Source: an uncultured Bacteroides sp. (GTDB lineage: Bacteria; Bacteroidota; Bacteroidia; Bacteroidales; UBA11471). From it: a stretch of DNA of 15,840 bases. Of the stretch, positions 1 to 9,051 are shown piece by piece. The stretch's first letter is position 1. Every line of letters starts with the position of its first letter. The position numbers and the translations under genes are program-made. The stretch is from assembly GCA_905210875.1 (NCBI GenBank), contig CAJLYN010000031.1, forward strand, positions 1 through 15,840. Direction: 5' to 3'. Below the pieces are notes generated by a model. The model saw nothing but the letters and a program-made list of their open reading frames with translations. It ran no database searches and had not been told where the DNA came from.

Positions 1-1
1 T

Positions 2-1123
2 CCCGAAATTCTCCACCGTTGTGTCGAAGAGCTGCAAAATGTCTATCTCGATGTACTCGAAAGCGAATCGTTCCGGAACGAGTACGACAACCTGCTGCGC
101 AACTATGTAGGGCGCCCCTCACCCCTCTACCTGGCACAACGGCTGTCGGAAAAATACGGTTGTAAAATCTACCTCAAACGCGAAGACCTCAACCACACCG
201 GCGCACACAAAATCAACAACGCCATAGGTCAGGTACTGCTTGCCCGCCGCATGGGAAAGAGCCGCATCATTGCCGAGACGGGAGCTGGCCAGCACGGAGT
301 GGCCACCGCCACGGTATGTGCCCTCATGGGCATGGAGTGCATCGTGTACATGGGGCAGACCGACGTCGAACGCCAGCACACCAACGTCGAGAAGATGCGA
401 ATGCTCGGCGCCACGGTGCAGCCCGTCACCTCGGGAAACATGACCCTGAAAGACGCCACCAACGAAGCAATCCGCGACTGGTGCTGCCACCCGTCGGATA
501 CCTACTACGTCATCGGCTCGACCGTAGGGCCACACCCCTACCCCGACATGGTGGCCCGTCTGCAATCGGTCATCAGCGAAGAGATACGCAAACAACTGCT
601 GCAACAGGAGGGACGCGAATACCCCGACTACCTCATGGCCTGCGTAGGGGGTGGTAGCAACGCGGCCGGTACCATCTACCACTATCTCGATGACGAACGG
701 GTGAAAATCGTACTGGCCGAGGCCGGCGGCCTGGGCATCGACACGCCCATGTCGGCAGCTACCATACACCTGGGACGTAAAGGCATCATACACGGAGCCC
801 GCACCCTGGTAATGCAGGACGAAGACGGACAGATACAGGAGCCCTACTCCATCTCGGCCGGCCTCGACTATCCCGGCATAGGCCCCCTGCACGCCAACCT
901 CGCCCACGAACGTCGCGCCACCGTACTGGCCGTCAACGACGACGAGGCCCTGGCTGCCGCCTACGAACTGACCCGCCTCGAAGGCATCATTCCCGCCCTC
1001 GAATCGGCCCACGCACTGGGAGCCCTGGCAAAAATCGACTTCAAACCGTCCGACGTCGTCGTCCTCACCGTATCGGGCCGCGGCGACAAAGACATAGAGA
1101 CTTACCTCAAACATCTGGCATAG
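2..1123 (+). CDS. trpB: Tryptophan synthase beta chain, 5'-truncated by window edge
   Basis: This is the PLP-dependent beta subunit of tryptophan synthase, which condenses indole (channelled from the alpha subunit) with serine to give tryptophan in the cytoplasm. The reading frame is open from base 2 with no stop, so the N-terminus lies outside the window; 373 codons plus TAG are visible, against about 395 in the family. The PLP lysine is in HTGAHKIN, visible residue 70 (bases 209-211). The catalytic glutamate is in ETGAGQHG, and the phosphate-binding loop is GGGSNAAG near base 650. These features and the [10 protein letters not shown] segment fit the TrpB1 type, which works with TrpA. It is the first trp gene seen here, and trpE follows after 2 bases. 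The first in-frame ATG (251) is internal and not the start. Confidence 0.97.
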   Translation, partial: PEILHRCVEELQNVYLDVLESESFRNEYDNLLRNYVGRPSPLYLAQRLSEKYGCKIYLKREDLNHTGAHKINNAIGQVLLARRMGKSRIIAETGAGQHGVATATVCALMGMECIVYMGQTDVERQHTNVEKMRMLGATVQPVTSGNMTLKDATNEAIRDWCCHPSDTYYVIGSTVGPHPYPDMVARLQSVISEEIRKQLLQQEGREYPDYLMACVGGGSNAAGTIYHYLDDERVKIVLAEAGGLGIDTPMSAATIHLGRKGIIHGARTLVMQDEDGQIQEPYSISAGLDYPGIGPLHANLAHERRATVLAVNDDEALAAAYELTRLEGIIPALESAHALGALAKIDFKPSDVVVLTVSGRGDKDIETYLKHLA

Positions 1124-1125
1124 AC

Positions 1126-2526
1126 ATGAAACCCTTCTGCTACAAAATCGGTCATAAACTGATGCTCGGCGACCTGTACACGCCGGTAAGCACCTATCTC
1201 AAAGTACGCGACTTTTTCTCACAAAGCGCCCTGATGGAGAGCGCCGACTACCACGGTGGCGAAAACAACCGTTCGTTCATCGGCCTGCACCCCATCGCCA
1301 GCATCGGCATCAACCGCGGCAAAGCCACCCTGCGCTACCCCGACGACACGGTCGTGGAACACGACATTACCGAGAGCTACCGCTGCGAAGATGCCCTCAA
1401 CGAATTTCTCGGAGCCTTCCGGCTCGAAGGTGAATTTCTCAACTACTGCGGCCTCTACGGATATACCTCGTTCAATGCCGTGCGCTATTTTGAGAACATC
1501 CCCATCGCCGACGAGTGCGACGAACGCAACGATGCCCCCGACCTGCTCTACATTCTCTACAAGTATCTCATCGTCTTCAACGACTTCAAGCACGAAATGG
1601 TACTGCTCGAACTGGTAGGCGAAAACGAGACCAGCACCATGGATACTCTCGAAAAGGCTGTCGAGAACCGCAACTACACCTCTTATGAATTCCACGCCGT
1701 AGGGCCCACCACCAGCACGCTGACCGACGACCAGCACCGCGAAAACATACGGCGGGGTATCGCGCACTGTATGCGGGGCGATGTGTTCCAGATTGTTCTC
1801 TCGCGCCGCTTCACCCAATCGTTCGTGGGCGACGACTTCAAGCTCTACCGCGCCCTGCGGAGCATCAACCCCTCGCCCTATCTCTTCTACTTCGACTTCG
1901 GCGGGTTCCGCATCTTCGGCTCCTCGCCCGAGACCCACTGCCGCATCGAAGGCCGGCGGGCCTTCATCGACCCCATAGCGGGCACGACACGCCGCACGGG
2001 CAACAGCGAAAAAGATGCCGCGCTGGCAGCCGCTCTCCGAGCCGACCCGAAAGAGAATGCCGAGCACGTCATGCTTGTCGACCTGGCCCGCAACGACCTG
2101 AGCCGCAACTGCCACGACGTAAAGGTCGACTTCTACAAGGAGACGCAGTATTACAGCCACGTCATCCACCTCGTGAGCCGGGTAAGCGGCCGGCTCGACA
2201 CCGATGCCGACCCGATAAAAACCTTCATCGACACCTTTCCTGCCGGCACACTCTCGGGAGCGCCCAAGGTACGGGCCATGCAACTCATCAACCGCTACGA
2301 ACCGCACTCGCGCGGTGCCTACGGCGGCTGCATCGGATTCATCGGGTTCGACGGCAGCCTCAACCAGGCCATCACCATCCGTACCTTCGTGAGCCGCAAC
2401 AACGAACTGTGGTTCCAGGCCGGCGGCGGTATCGTAGCCAAAAGCGACGTCGAGAACGAATTGCAGGAAGTAAACAACAAACTCGGCGCCTTGAAAAAAG
2501 CCATCGAAATGGCCGAACGTCTCTAA
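1126..2526 (+). CDS. trpE: Anthranilate synthase component I
   Basis: This 466-residue large subunit of anthranilate synthase converts chorismate to anthranilate, using ammonia supplied by TrpG. The chorismate-binding domain fills the C-terminal half: GTTRRTG, then LVDLARNDLSR, then TLSGAPK at residues 375-381, then GCIGFIGFDGSLNQA. The N-terminal domain carries ALMESA around residues 35-40. This matches the position of the LLES motif that binds tryptophan for feedback inhibition in the family, with Met in place of the second Leu, so feedback control is likely kept (inference). The start lies 2 bases after the trpB stop, which implies translational coupling. Length and motifs argue against PabB or isochorismate synthase, as does the context between trpB and trpG. 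Confidence 0.97.
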   Translation: MKPFCYKIGHKLMLGDLYTPVSTYLKVRDFFSQSALMESADYHGGENNRSFIGLHPIASIGINRGKATLRYPDDTVVEHDITESYRCEDALNEFLGAFRLEGEFLNYCGLYGYTSFNAVRYFENIPIADECDERNDAPDLLYILYKYLIVFNDFKHEMVLLELVGENETSTMDTLEKAVENRNYTSYEFHAVGPTTSTLTDDQHRENIRRGIAHCMRGDVFQIVLSRRFTQSFVGDDFKLYRALRSINPSPYLFYFDFGGFRIFGSSPETHCRIEGRRAFIDPIAGTTRRTGNSEKDAALAAALRADPKENAEHVMLVDLARNDLSRNCHDVKVDFYKETQYYSHVIHLVSRVSGRLDTDADPIKTFIDTFPAGTLSGAPKVRAMQLINRYEPHSRGAYGGCIGFIGFDGSLNQAITIRTFVSRNNELWFQAGGGIVAKSDVENELQEVNNKLGALKKAIEMAERL

Positions 2527-2548
2527 CTTCACCCAAATACACGACACA

Positions 2549-3112
2549 ATGAAAACCGTCATCATAGACAATTACGACTCGTTTACCTACAACCTGCGGC
2601 ACCTGATAAGGGAGCTTGGTTCCGAAACCGAGGTTCTCAGAAACGACGCCTTCGCCCTCGACAAGCTCGACCGGTACGACAAAATCATTCTCTCGCCGGG
2701 CCCCGGCATACCACAGGAAGCCGGCCTCATGCCCGCCGTTATCGAACGCTATGCCGGCGTGAAACCCATCTTGGGGGTCTGCCTGGGCCATCAGGCCATC
2801 GGCGAGGCTTTCGGGGCGAAACTGCGCAACCTCAGCGAGGTATTTCATGGCGTGCAGACTCCCGTAACGCTGCTCGGCAACGACTACATCTTTGCCGGAC
2901 TGGAAGCCGAAATCGCCGTAGGTCGCTACCACTCGTGGGTGGTCGATGCCGACACCCTGCCCGACTGTCTCGAAGTCACGGCCGTCAGTCGCGAAGGGCT
3001 CATCATGGCCCTGCGCCACAAGAGCTACGACATACACGGCATACAGTTTCACCCCGAATCGGTACTCACACCGCAAGGGAAAAAGATAATTGCACAATTC
3101 CTTAACGCATGA
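2549..3112 (+). CDS. trpG: Anthranilate synthase component II (glutamine amidotransferase)
   Basis: This 187-residue class I glutamine amidotransferase releases ammonia from glutamine and passes it to TrpE. The oxyanion-hole loop is SPGPGIPQEAG (from residue 49). The nucleophile Cys78 is in GVCLGHQAIGEAFG, and the His168/Glu170 pair is in IQFHPESV near the C-terminus, so the catalytic triad is complete. It is a stand-alone subunit, not fused to TrpE or TrpD as in some bacteria. Paralogues such as PabA look very similar, and in some species one protein serves both pathways; location inside the trp operon favours TrpG. It lies 22 bases after trpE, with no Shine-Dalgarno sequence visible. Confidence 0.96.
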   Translation: MKTVIIDNYDSFTYNLRHLIRELGSETEVLRNDAFALDKLDRYDKIILSPGPGIPQEAGLMPAVIERYAGVKPILGVCLGHQAIGEAFGAKLRNLSEVFHGVQTPVTLLGNDYIFAGLEAEIAVGRYHSWVVDADTLPDCLEVTAVSREGLIMALRHKSYDIHGIQFHPESVLTPQGKKIIAQFLNA

Positions 3113-3119
3113 TACACCC

Positions 3120-4115
3120 ATGAAAGCTATACTCCTCCGACTTTTCAATCACGAGATTCTTTCCCGCGAAGAATCTAAACAACTACTCCTCGGCATCACG
3201 CGGGGAGAGTACAACGAAGCTCAGATAGCCGCCCTGCTCACGGTCTACAAAATGCGGTCGGTCTCGGTCGACGAGCTTATCGGATTCCGTGAGGCCCTGC
3301 TCGAAACCCGCGTACGCATCGACCTGAGCGACTTTGCGCCCATCGACATCGTAGGGACGGGCGGCGACGGCAAGAACACCTTCAACATATCGACCTGCGC
3401 CTGTTTTGTCGTGGCAGGAGCCGGATACAAGGTGGCCAAACACGGCAACTACGGCGCCACCTCGGTGAGCGGTGCCAGTAATGTCATCGAACAGCACGGC
3501 GTAAGATTCAGCAACGACGAGAGCCGCCTGCGCCGCTCCATCGAGCAGTGCAACATCGCCTACCTGCACGCTCCGCTCTTCAACCCGGCCATGAAGAGTG
3601 TAGCGCCTACCCGCAAGGCCTTGCAGGTAGGTACCATCTTCAACCTGCTCGGGCCACTGGTGAACCCGGTTCTCCCACCCAACCAACTGCTGGGCGTGGC
3701 CAATCTCGGACTGATGCGTCTGTACGCACAGGTGTTCCAGGCACTGGGCATGGAATTTGCCGTAGTAACCAGCCTCGACGGCTACGACGAAATATCGCTC
3801 ACCAACGAATTCAAGGTCATCATGCGGCACTACGAGCGCATATACCGCCCCGAAGAGATGGGTATTCCGAGCCTGCAACCGCAAGAGCTGTTCGGCGGAC
3901 ACACCCCACAGGAGGCGGCCCGCATCTTCGACAACGTACTCCACAACTGCGCCACCGGTCCGCAAAAAGACTGTGTGCTCTACAACGCCGCTTTTGCCAT
4001 TCAGATACTGGAACCGCAGAAACGCATCGACGAATGCACGGCCATCGCCCGCGAATCGCTCGAAAGCGGAAAGGCTCTCGCCACCCTGAAAAAATTCATC
4101 GACCTCAACAGTTAA
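3120..4115 (+). CDS. trpD: Anthranilate phosphoribosyltransferase
   Basis: This 331-residue enzyme transfers phosphoribose from PRPP to anthranilate, giving phosphoribosyl-anthranilate. The PRPP/anthranilate-binding loop is DIVGTGGDGKNTFN (GTGGDG at residues 79-84). The second conserved stretch is KHGNYGATSVSGASNV from residue 107. The N-terminal helical domain and the length are normal for the family. I place the start at ATG 3120, 7 bases after the trpG stop. An in-frame ATG at 3090 would overlap trpG by 23 bases and add ten residues unlike the family N-terminus, whereas MKAILLRLFN looks like a genuine TrpD start. The trpC start lies 5 bases beyond the stop. Confidence 0.96.
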   Translation: MKAILLRLFNHEILSREESKQLLLGITRGEYNEAQIAALLTVYKMRSVSVDELIGFREALLETRVRIDLSDFAPIDIVGTGGDGKNTFNISTCACFVVAGAGYKVAKHGNYGATSVSGASNVIEQHGVRFSNDESRLRRSIEQCNIAYLHAPLFNPAMKSVAPTRKALQVGTIFNLLGPLVNPVLPPNQLLGVANLGLMRLYAQVFQALGMEFAVVTSLDGYDEISLTNEFKVIMRHYERIYRPEEMGIPSLQPQELFGGHTPQEAARIFDNVLHNCATGPQKDCVLYNAAFAIQILEPQKRIDECTAIARESLESGKALATLKKFIDLNS

Positions 4116-4120
4116 TTCCC

Positions 4121-4903
4121 ATGACCGATATTCTCGATACCATCATCGCAGCCAAACGGCAGGAGATAGCGTCGCTCCGCGCCATTGTCGACATCGACAT
4201 GCTGATAGAAAACAGCTCGACTCCACGCCCTTTCCGCAGTATGCGCAAGGCGCTCGACGAGTCGTCGCACGGCATCATTGCCGAGTTCAAACGCAAATCT
4301 CCCTCAAAAGGGTGGATAAAGCCCGAAGGCGACAGCCGCAGCCTCCCCGCCGACTACGAACGCAACGGTGCTGCGGCGCTGTCGATACTCACCGACACCC
4401 CCTTCTTCGGCGGCTCGCTGCGTGACATCGCCATGGCACGCCCCCATACCTCCCAGCCCATTTTGCGCAAGGATTTCATCATCGACGAATACCAGCTCTA
4501 CCAGGCACGCATCATCGGTGCCGACGCCGTGCTGCTCATCGCTGCCGCTCTCGACCCGAGAGATTGCCGGCAACTGGCGGCCAAGGCCCATGAACTCGGT
4601 CTGGAAACGCTGCTCGAAATTCACGACGAAAAGGAACTCGACCACCTGTGTGAAGAAATCGACATGGTAGGGGTGAACAACCGCCACCTGGGAACCTTCC
4701 ATACCGATGTCGAAAACTCTTTCCGGCTTGCCGAACAGCTGCCGGGAGAGATGTTGAAAATCTCGGAGAGCGGTATTGCCCGCCCCGAAACGGTCGTTGC
4801 CCTGCGGCAGGCCGGTTTCAAGGGGTTTCTCATCGGCGAGACATTCATGCGCACCGACAATCCGGGCGAGGCACTGTACCATTTTATCGAACAGCTCTCA
4901 TGA
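4121..4903 (+). CDS. trpC: Indole-3-glycerol phosphate synthase
   Basis: This 260-residue TIM-barrel enzyme closes the indole ring of the carboxyphenylamino-deoxyribulose phosphate made by TrpF. The N-terminal extension ([16 protein letters not shown]) is followed by [13 protein letters not shown], the family signature with the catalytic lysine. Other barrel motifs are [30 protein letters not shown] and ISESGI. It is a monofunctional TrpC, not the TrpC-TrpF fusion of enterobacteria. The frame is open well upstream (to 3548) but that part overlaps trpD; the start at 4121 fits both homology and the 5-base gap. Its TGA overlaps the trpF ATG as ATGA (4900-4903). Confidence 0.96.
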   Translation: MTDILDTIIAAKRQEIASLRAIVDIDMLIENSSTPRPFRSMRKALDESSHGIIAEFKRKSPSKGWIKPEGDSRSLPADYERNGAAALSILTDTPFFGGSLRDIAMARPHTSQPILRKDFIIDEYQLYQARIIGADAVLLIAAALDPRDCRQLAAKAHELGLETLLEIHDEKELDHLCEEIDMVGVNNRHLGTFHTDVENSFRLAEQLPGEMLKISESGIARPETVVALRQAGFKGFLIGETFMRTDNPGEALYHFIEQLS

Positions 4904-5508
4904 TTGTCAAAGTATGCGGTATGCGCGAGCCCGCCAACATTCGCGCCGTCGAAGAGTGTGGTGTCGACTGGATAGGATTTATCTTCTATCCCCGCTCACC
5001 GCGTTGCCTGACGGTCCAACCCGCCTACCTGCCCCAGAAAGCCCGCCGCATAGGAGTATTCGTCGATGCTCCCCGCGAAGAGATTCTGCTCCGCGCGGCC
5101 GAATACGGTCTCTATGGCGTACAACTGCATGGAAACGAGACACCCGACCTATGCCACACGATGCAATCGGCCGGCTTCAAGGTTATCAAGGCTCTTCCGG
5201 CACAGGTCATCGACCATTGTACCGACTACGAAGGGGCGTGCGACTACTTTCTCTTCGACTCGCCAACCCCACAGCACGGAGGCTCGGGTGTTGCTTTCGA
5301 CTGGGCACAACTCGACCGTTACCGGCTCTCCACCCCTTTCCTGCTCAGCGGCGGGCTCGGACCCGAAAATCTCGCAGCACTGCTTCGCTGGAATCACCCG
5401 CAATGGGCCGGCATCGACCTCAACAGCCGCTTCGAACGGCAACCGGCCATAAAAGACGTGGAAAAACTGCAAGCGTATATCGCCCGTTTCCGCGCACACA
5501 ACTTCTAA
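4900..5508 (+). CDS. trpF: Phosphoribosylanthranilate isomerase
   Basis: This 202-residue TIM-barrel enzyme carries out the Amadori rearrangement of phosphoribosyl-anthranilate. The N-terminal VKVCGM motif carries the expected catalytic cysteine (Cys6). Further family motifs are [30 protein letters not shown], a [16 protein letters not shown] segment containing the expected aspartate, and [11 protein letters not shown] for phosphate binding. Length is typical. The start overlaps the trpC stop by 4 bases (ATGA), so the two are probably translated in a coupled way. Confidence 0.96.
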   Translation: MIVKVCGMREPANIRAVEECGVDWIGFIFYPRSPRCLTVQPAYLPQKARRIGVFVDAPREEILLRAAEYGLYGVQLHGNETPDLCHTMQSAGFKVIKALPAQVIDHCTDYEGACDYFLFDSPTPQHGGSGVAFDWAQLDRYRLSTPFLLSGGLGPENLAALLRWNHPQWAGIDLNSRFERQPAIKDVEKLQAYIARFRAHNF

Positions 5509-5531
5509 CAAACCTTCTCAAATTCACGATT

Positions 5532-6305
5532 ATGAACCGCATCAACCAACTATTCGACACCCAAAAGAGTAAGATACTCTCCATCTACTTCTGCGCCGGG
5601 CACCCTACGCTCGACAGCACCCGTTCTGTCATCAAAGCACTCGAAAAGAACGGCATCGACATGATAGAGATAGGTATTCCGTTCAGCGACCCCATGGCCG
5701 ACGGCCCTGTGATACAGGAGGCTGCCACCTGCGCCCTGCGCAACGGCATGAGCCTGAAACGGCTCTTCGACCAGCTCGAAGGTATTCGTCGGGAAGTAAC
5801 CATTCCGCTCATACTGATGGGATATCTCAATCCCATCATGCAATTCGGATTCGAAAACTTCTGCCGCCGCTGCCAGGAATGTGGCATCGACGGTGTCATC
5901 ATTCCCGCCCTGCCGTTCAAGGATTACATGAATGATTTCAAGGCTACGGCCGAGGCATACGACTTAAAAATGATTATGCTCATCACCCCCGAAACGAGCG
6001 AGGAGCGCATACGGCTCATCGATGACCACACCGACGGTTTTATCTATATGGTATCGTCGGCAGCCATTACCGGCGCGCAGAAAGATTTCAACGAGCAGAA
6101 ACTGGCCTACTTCCGCCGCATCGAAGCCATGCAGCTGCACACGCCGCGCATGATAGGATTCGGCATCTCCAACCGGCAGACATTCGAGTCGGCCTGCGCA
6201 CATGCCTCCGGAGCCATCATCGGCAGCAGGTTTGTCTCTCTGCTCGACGAAGAGCGGGACCCCGAGCGGGCCATACAACGGCTGTTGGCTGCACTCAAAG
6301 AATAA
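5532..6305 (+). CDS. trpA: Tryptophan synthase alpha chain
   Basis: This 257-residue TIM barrel cleaves indole-3-glycerol phosphate to indole and glyceraldehyde 3-phosphate, passing indole to TrpB. The catalytic pair is present: Glu46 in [12 protein letters not shown] and Asp57 in MADGPVIQ, matching E. coli Glu49 and Asp60. YLNPIMQFG, the TPETSEER loop region and [11 protein letters not shown] also fit, and the family's YMVSS segment is seen. ATG 5532 follows trpF by 23 bases. The upstream open frame is trpF read out of frame and is not part of this gene. trpA is the last gene of the operon and is followed by a hairpin at 6323-6361. Confidence 0.97.
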   Translation: MNRINQLFDTQKSKILSIYFCAGHPTLDSTRSVIKALEKNGIDMIEIGIPFSDPMADGPVIQEAATCALRNGMSLKRLFDQLEGIRREVTIPLILMGYLNPIMQFGFENFCRRCQECGIDGVIIPALPFKDYMNDFKATAEAYDLKMIMLITPETSEERIRLIDDHTDGFIYMVSSAAITGAQKDFNEQKLAYFRRIEAMQLHTPRMIGFGISNRQTFESACAHASGAIIGSRFVSLLDEERDPERAIQRLLAALKE

Positions 6306-6322
6306 ACGCAAACGATACAAGA

Positions 6323-6361
6323 CTGCGGGCAGCACCGGAAGATTCCCGATGCTGCCCGCGG
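6323..6361. terminator. Hairpin between convergent trpA and surface-protein gene
   Basis: GCGGGCAGCA (6325-6334) pairs perfectly with TGCTGCCCGC (6350-6359). The stem can extend outward through one T-G wobble to a C-G pair at 6323/6361, and a few inner CCGG/CCCG pairs are possible. It lies 17 bases after trpA and 21 bases after the end of the convergent gene. Neither strand has a clean U-tract directly after it; the minus strand has a loose T-rich stretch. It probably serves as a bidirectional terminator or as an mRNA 3'-end barrier. Confidence 0.6.
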
Positions 6362-6720
6362 TAAGGCTAACTATTCTGCCGATCAGCGATACGCACCCGG
6401 CACACCGTCGGAGGTGAGAGTCTCGGCCGAGATGTCGAGGCCGTGAGCGGCGCCGTTGTTGTAGAAGGTTACCTGCGCCCGACCGAGAGAGTCGGTAACC
6501 AGCGCCGGATTCCAATAGAGCGTGCGACGGTAGTCCTGCTCGTCGGGCAATACCCCCTGGCTGTAATCGGCATGATAAAACTCCGCCGGTATGGAGTAGC
6601 CTTGCAGGGTGGTCTGTCGATAACCCGGCTTTTCGTACTTATACTTGTCGTCGGGATAAGGTATGAGCCGTATGACTACACTGTCCATATTTTCCGTAAT
6701 CTGTATGCGTTCTATACTCC

Positions 6721-6900
6721 GCAACGGTATAGTCTCTACACAATAGCCGGTACTATCCCAATTATCTCCACAAAATCTATAAACTTTGTTCTCATACAAG
6801 AAACGAACGCGACGTCCCCGATAAAAACAATCGTGTATAAGTTTTAACCGAAAATTTATCCGATCTAAAACATATATATACTTATCTATAAAGTAGGGAT
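6721..6900. other. AT-rich island inside the surface-protein gene
   Basis: By hand count, 62 of these 180 bases are G or C (34%). A 60-base sample of the same gene at 7021-7080 has 33 (55%). The coding frame stays open and encodes a basic, aromatic-rich stretch (NPYFIDKYIYVLDRINFRLK and onward) in the plug-like domain. Codons ending in A or T (TAT, ATA, TTA, AAA) replace the C/G-ending codons of the neighbourhood. The shift starts gradually near 6660 and ends near 6905. Confidence 0.6.
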
Positions 6901-7807
6901 TGGTGCGACGGAGAAAATCGACGATATTATCGGCATAGTCGCGCACCTGGGTGTCGATCATCTTATCGACCTCCTCGGCCACGACATACTCGATGGCCGG
7001 ACGTTGCTCCGCTACTAACTTTCGGGCCTTGACCTCCACTTCTTCAAGGTTATGCACCTTGATGCTGTCGGGCAACTCCGAGACCAGGGTATCGGGCAGG
7101 TCGTAGGTCTCATCGGTGTAGGTGATGGCCGAGGGGCTCTTCTCGGCCAGCTCCGTCTCTTCGACGTTCAGGCTCCGGGCCGTGGGACTGAAATACCGGT
7201 CGAGCTCGACCAGATAGGAGGCATTCTTCTTTTTTCCCCGTTTGTTGGTGATTTGTGTCTGTATCACCATGTCGTTTTTCCCCCAGATGTCGCTGTCGGA
7301 GAGGAAGGTGAAGCGTCCCAGCGAATCGGTGAAGCAATGCCCCCGGCTGTTGGTCAGCTCGGAATAGACCCAGACCGACAGTTCCACGCCGGCTTTGGCA
7401 CGGACACCGAAGAGGCGGTAATCGTAGACCTGCCCCTGCACCATGATGCCCTCTTCGACCCGGTGGACGGGCTCGAAGGGCTCTACGCCTGCCTGCTGAC
7501 GCCACTCGTAACGCCGCCAGCCCTGCACCAGCAGCAACAGGTCGAGTGCAGCCCGGTGTTCGGCGTCGTCGGACTCGAAATAGTATCCGATGTCTTCGAT
7601 GTATCCTTTGACGTCGGACTCCAACAGCAGGTTGGCCGACAGCGTGCTGGCGTAGTGCGTGGGTATCTCTGTACCGGCATCGCGCACCGATACCGACAGG
7701 GTCGTTGCCACCGGGCGGCCCGCCGCGTCGGTAACATGCAGCGGCAGGGTGATTTTTTCGTAGGGTCGGTAGCTGCTTTTCTGCCCGTCGACGGTGATGT
7801 GCAACCG

Positions 7808-7810
7808 TTA
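7808..7810 (-). other. Premature TAA (codon 365) in surface-protein gene
   Basis: The plus strand reads TTA, so the minus-strand codon is TAA. It follows ..AYHQRDD and precedes RLHITVDG, with no frame change. The protein reads through smoothly as one family member on either side. One substitution (for example from TAC or TAT, Tyr) would explain it. Confidence 0.9.
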
Positions 7811-8918
7811 GTCGTCTCTCTGATGGTAGGCCAACCGCTCTCCCAGGACTTCGCCTTCGGGGGTGAAGAGCGTGATTTGCTGCACGCCGGCGGGAAAGTC
7901 GGCCTTGCTCAGGTGAAGCTCGGCTTCTTCCTGTTCGCGCAGGTCGGCAACTTCGAAGGCGTGGGCGATGCCCCGGCAGCTGACGGTGAGGCCTACCCAC
8001 CCGCCTTGGATGTCCCGGCTTCGCCGTATCTTGATGTGCAGGCTGTCCCCACTGCTGTTGTCAACCCCGAGTGTGTAGCCGGCGGCCTTGGCCTCGGGCA
8101 GGGTGTAACGGTAGGTCTTGCCGTTGTAGCTGATTTCGGCACGGCAGGGTTTGCCGCCGGGGGTGAGGGTGAAGCTTCCCATGCCCTGGTGACGGGTTGC
8201 CAGTGTTGCGACGGGGCGCTCGTCGGAGTCGTACACGGTGCCGCTTACCGCCACGCTGCGGCCTTCGTCGTCGACGGCCTTGAAGGCTACCCGGCCGGGT
8301 ATTCCCTCGACCAGCTCTCCGCCTTCGGGGTAAAAACTCAGGTTCAGCGATTTATAGTCGGGTGCGGCCGCGCGTTCTTCGGGCACTCGCTGGGAGCGCG
8401 GGTAGCGGGTAATTTTCATTCCATACTGCCCCGCCTCTTCGGGCCGGTCGAAAACCGGGAACACACGCGTATAGTAGCTGCCTTCCCAGTTGAGCATCAC
8501 ACGCGTATAGGCCCGCACTTCATAGAAGCCAGCTACCAGCAGCGGCGAGGTGAGGGCGAACTCGCCGTGGCATCGGCCTCCTTCTATCTTTAACTTCTTC
8601 GTCTCGACGATGCGCCCCTCGGGGGTGAGCAGCTCGACATAGAGCACCTTGCTCATCTGGGTGGGTCGCAATTGCGGCGCGGTAACTACGTAGGCGGCAA
8701 ACCACATGGTCTCACCCAGGTAGTAGCCCGTATTGTCGAAGTGCAGGTAGACCTTCTCCTGCGGATTGTACTTCCCGAAATGATTGTACGCCTTCACCCA
8801 ATCGGCCATCGCCAATATGCTGCTGTCGACCTGGGCCATCGACGAGAAAGGAGTAACACAAAAACTCAAAAAGAGAATAGAGATAAGCAAATGATATTTC
8901 ATGGCACGGCTATTTTTA

Positions 8919-8950
8919 CAAATATAACTTTTTTTACACTCCATACCAAC
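8919..8950 (-). promoter_or_regulatory. Bacteroidota-type promoter for surface-protein gene
   Basis: On the minus strand GTTGG (8950-8946) is followed by 19 bases and then TATATTTG (8926-8919), matching the TAnnTTTG -7 box with a TTG-type -33 box. Transcription would begin near 8912-8916, leaving a leader of only about 10-13 bases before ATG 8902. This supports 8902 rather than the further in-frame ATG at 8944, which lies upstream of the -7 box. Confidence 0.55.
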
Positions 8951-8967
8951 ATATCAACAAAAAACAG

Positions 8968-9002
8968 AAAAAGCGGCATTACCAAAGGCATTGCCGCTTT
9001 TT
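8968..9002 (-). terminator. Intrinsic terminator of efp
   Basis: AAAAAGCGGCA (8968-8978) and TGCCGCTTTTT (8992-9002) form a perfect 11-bp stem around a 13-base loop. Read on the minus strand, the stem ends in UUUUU followed by CUGUUUUUUG, a classic rho-independent layout. It sits about 50 bases after the efp stop and before the promoter of the next minus-strand gene, so the two are separate transcription units. Confidence 0.88.
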
Positions 9003-9051
9003 CGTTCCCGGAAGGGACTCCTCCGAGAAAATCATATCAAAAAAGTAATTA

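Larger units (their letters stand above)
6383..8902 (-). pseudogene. Secreted MG2/plug-like surface protein, interrupted by in-frame TAA
   Basis: Both halves are in one frame: 364 codons (8902-7811), TAA at 7808-7810, then 474 more codons to TGA at 6383. ATG 8902 begins MKYHLLISILFLSFC, a signal peptide with likely cleavage near SMA-Q, so the product is exported. Residues 40-150 (EKVYLHFDNTGYYLGETMWF) resemble an MG2 domain. After the stop, RLHITVDGQKSSYRPYEKI starts another macroglobulin-like domain. GQVYDYRLFGVRAKAG looks like a carboxypeptidase-regulatory-like fold, and a plug-like region follows (VEEVEV..VVAEEVDKMID). The C-terminus is YYNPA-like (LYWNPALVTDSLGRAQVTFYNN). Proteins with this layout, usually one chain of about 850 residues, are common in Bacteroides relatives; their role is unproven, probably envelope-associated. 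The gene is either a young pseudogene, a base-call error, or two short products. A TTG at 7804-7802 could restart translation. Confidence 0.8.

Noticed and set aside
1219..2571. Long minus-strand open frame (450 codons) opposite trpE
   Set aside because: It is a shadow of the trpE codon pattern. trpE has full motifs and operon context.
3548..4120. N-terminal extension of trpC (possible TrpD-TrpC fusion-like product)
   Set aside because: The extension is trpD read in another frame. The TrpC family start is at 4121, right after the trpD stop.
7808..7810. Stop-codon readthrough or reassigned TAA
   Set aside because: Several intact genes here end in TAA (trpE, trpD, trpF, trpA, waaA, HAD), so TAA works as a stop. 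TAA is also the least readthrough-prone stop.
7052..8593. Long plus-strand open frame (513 codons) opposite the surface-protein gene
   Set aside because: It is antisense to a gene with clear family features. Its translation shows low-complexity Val/Gly/Gln-rich sequence typical of GC-rich shadows and no recognisable domain.
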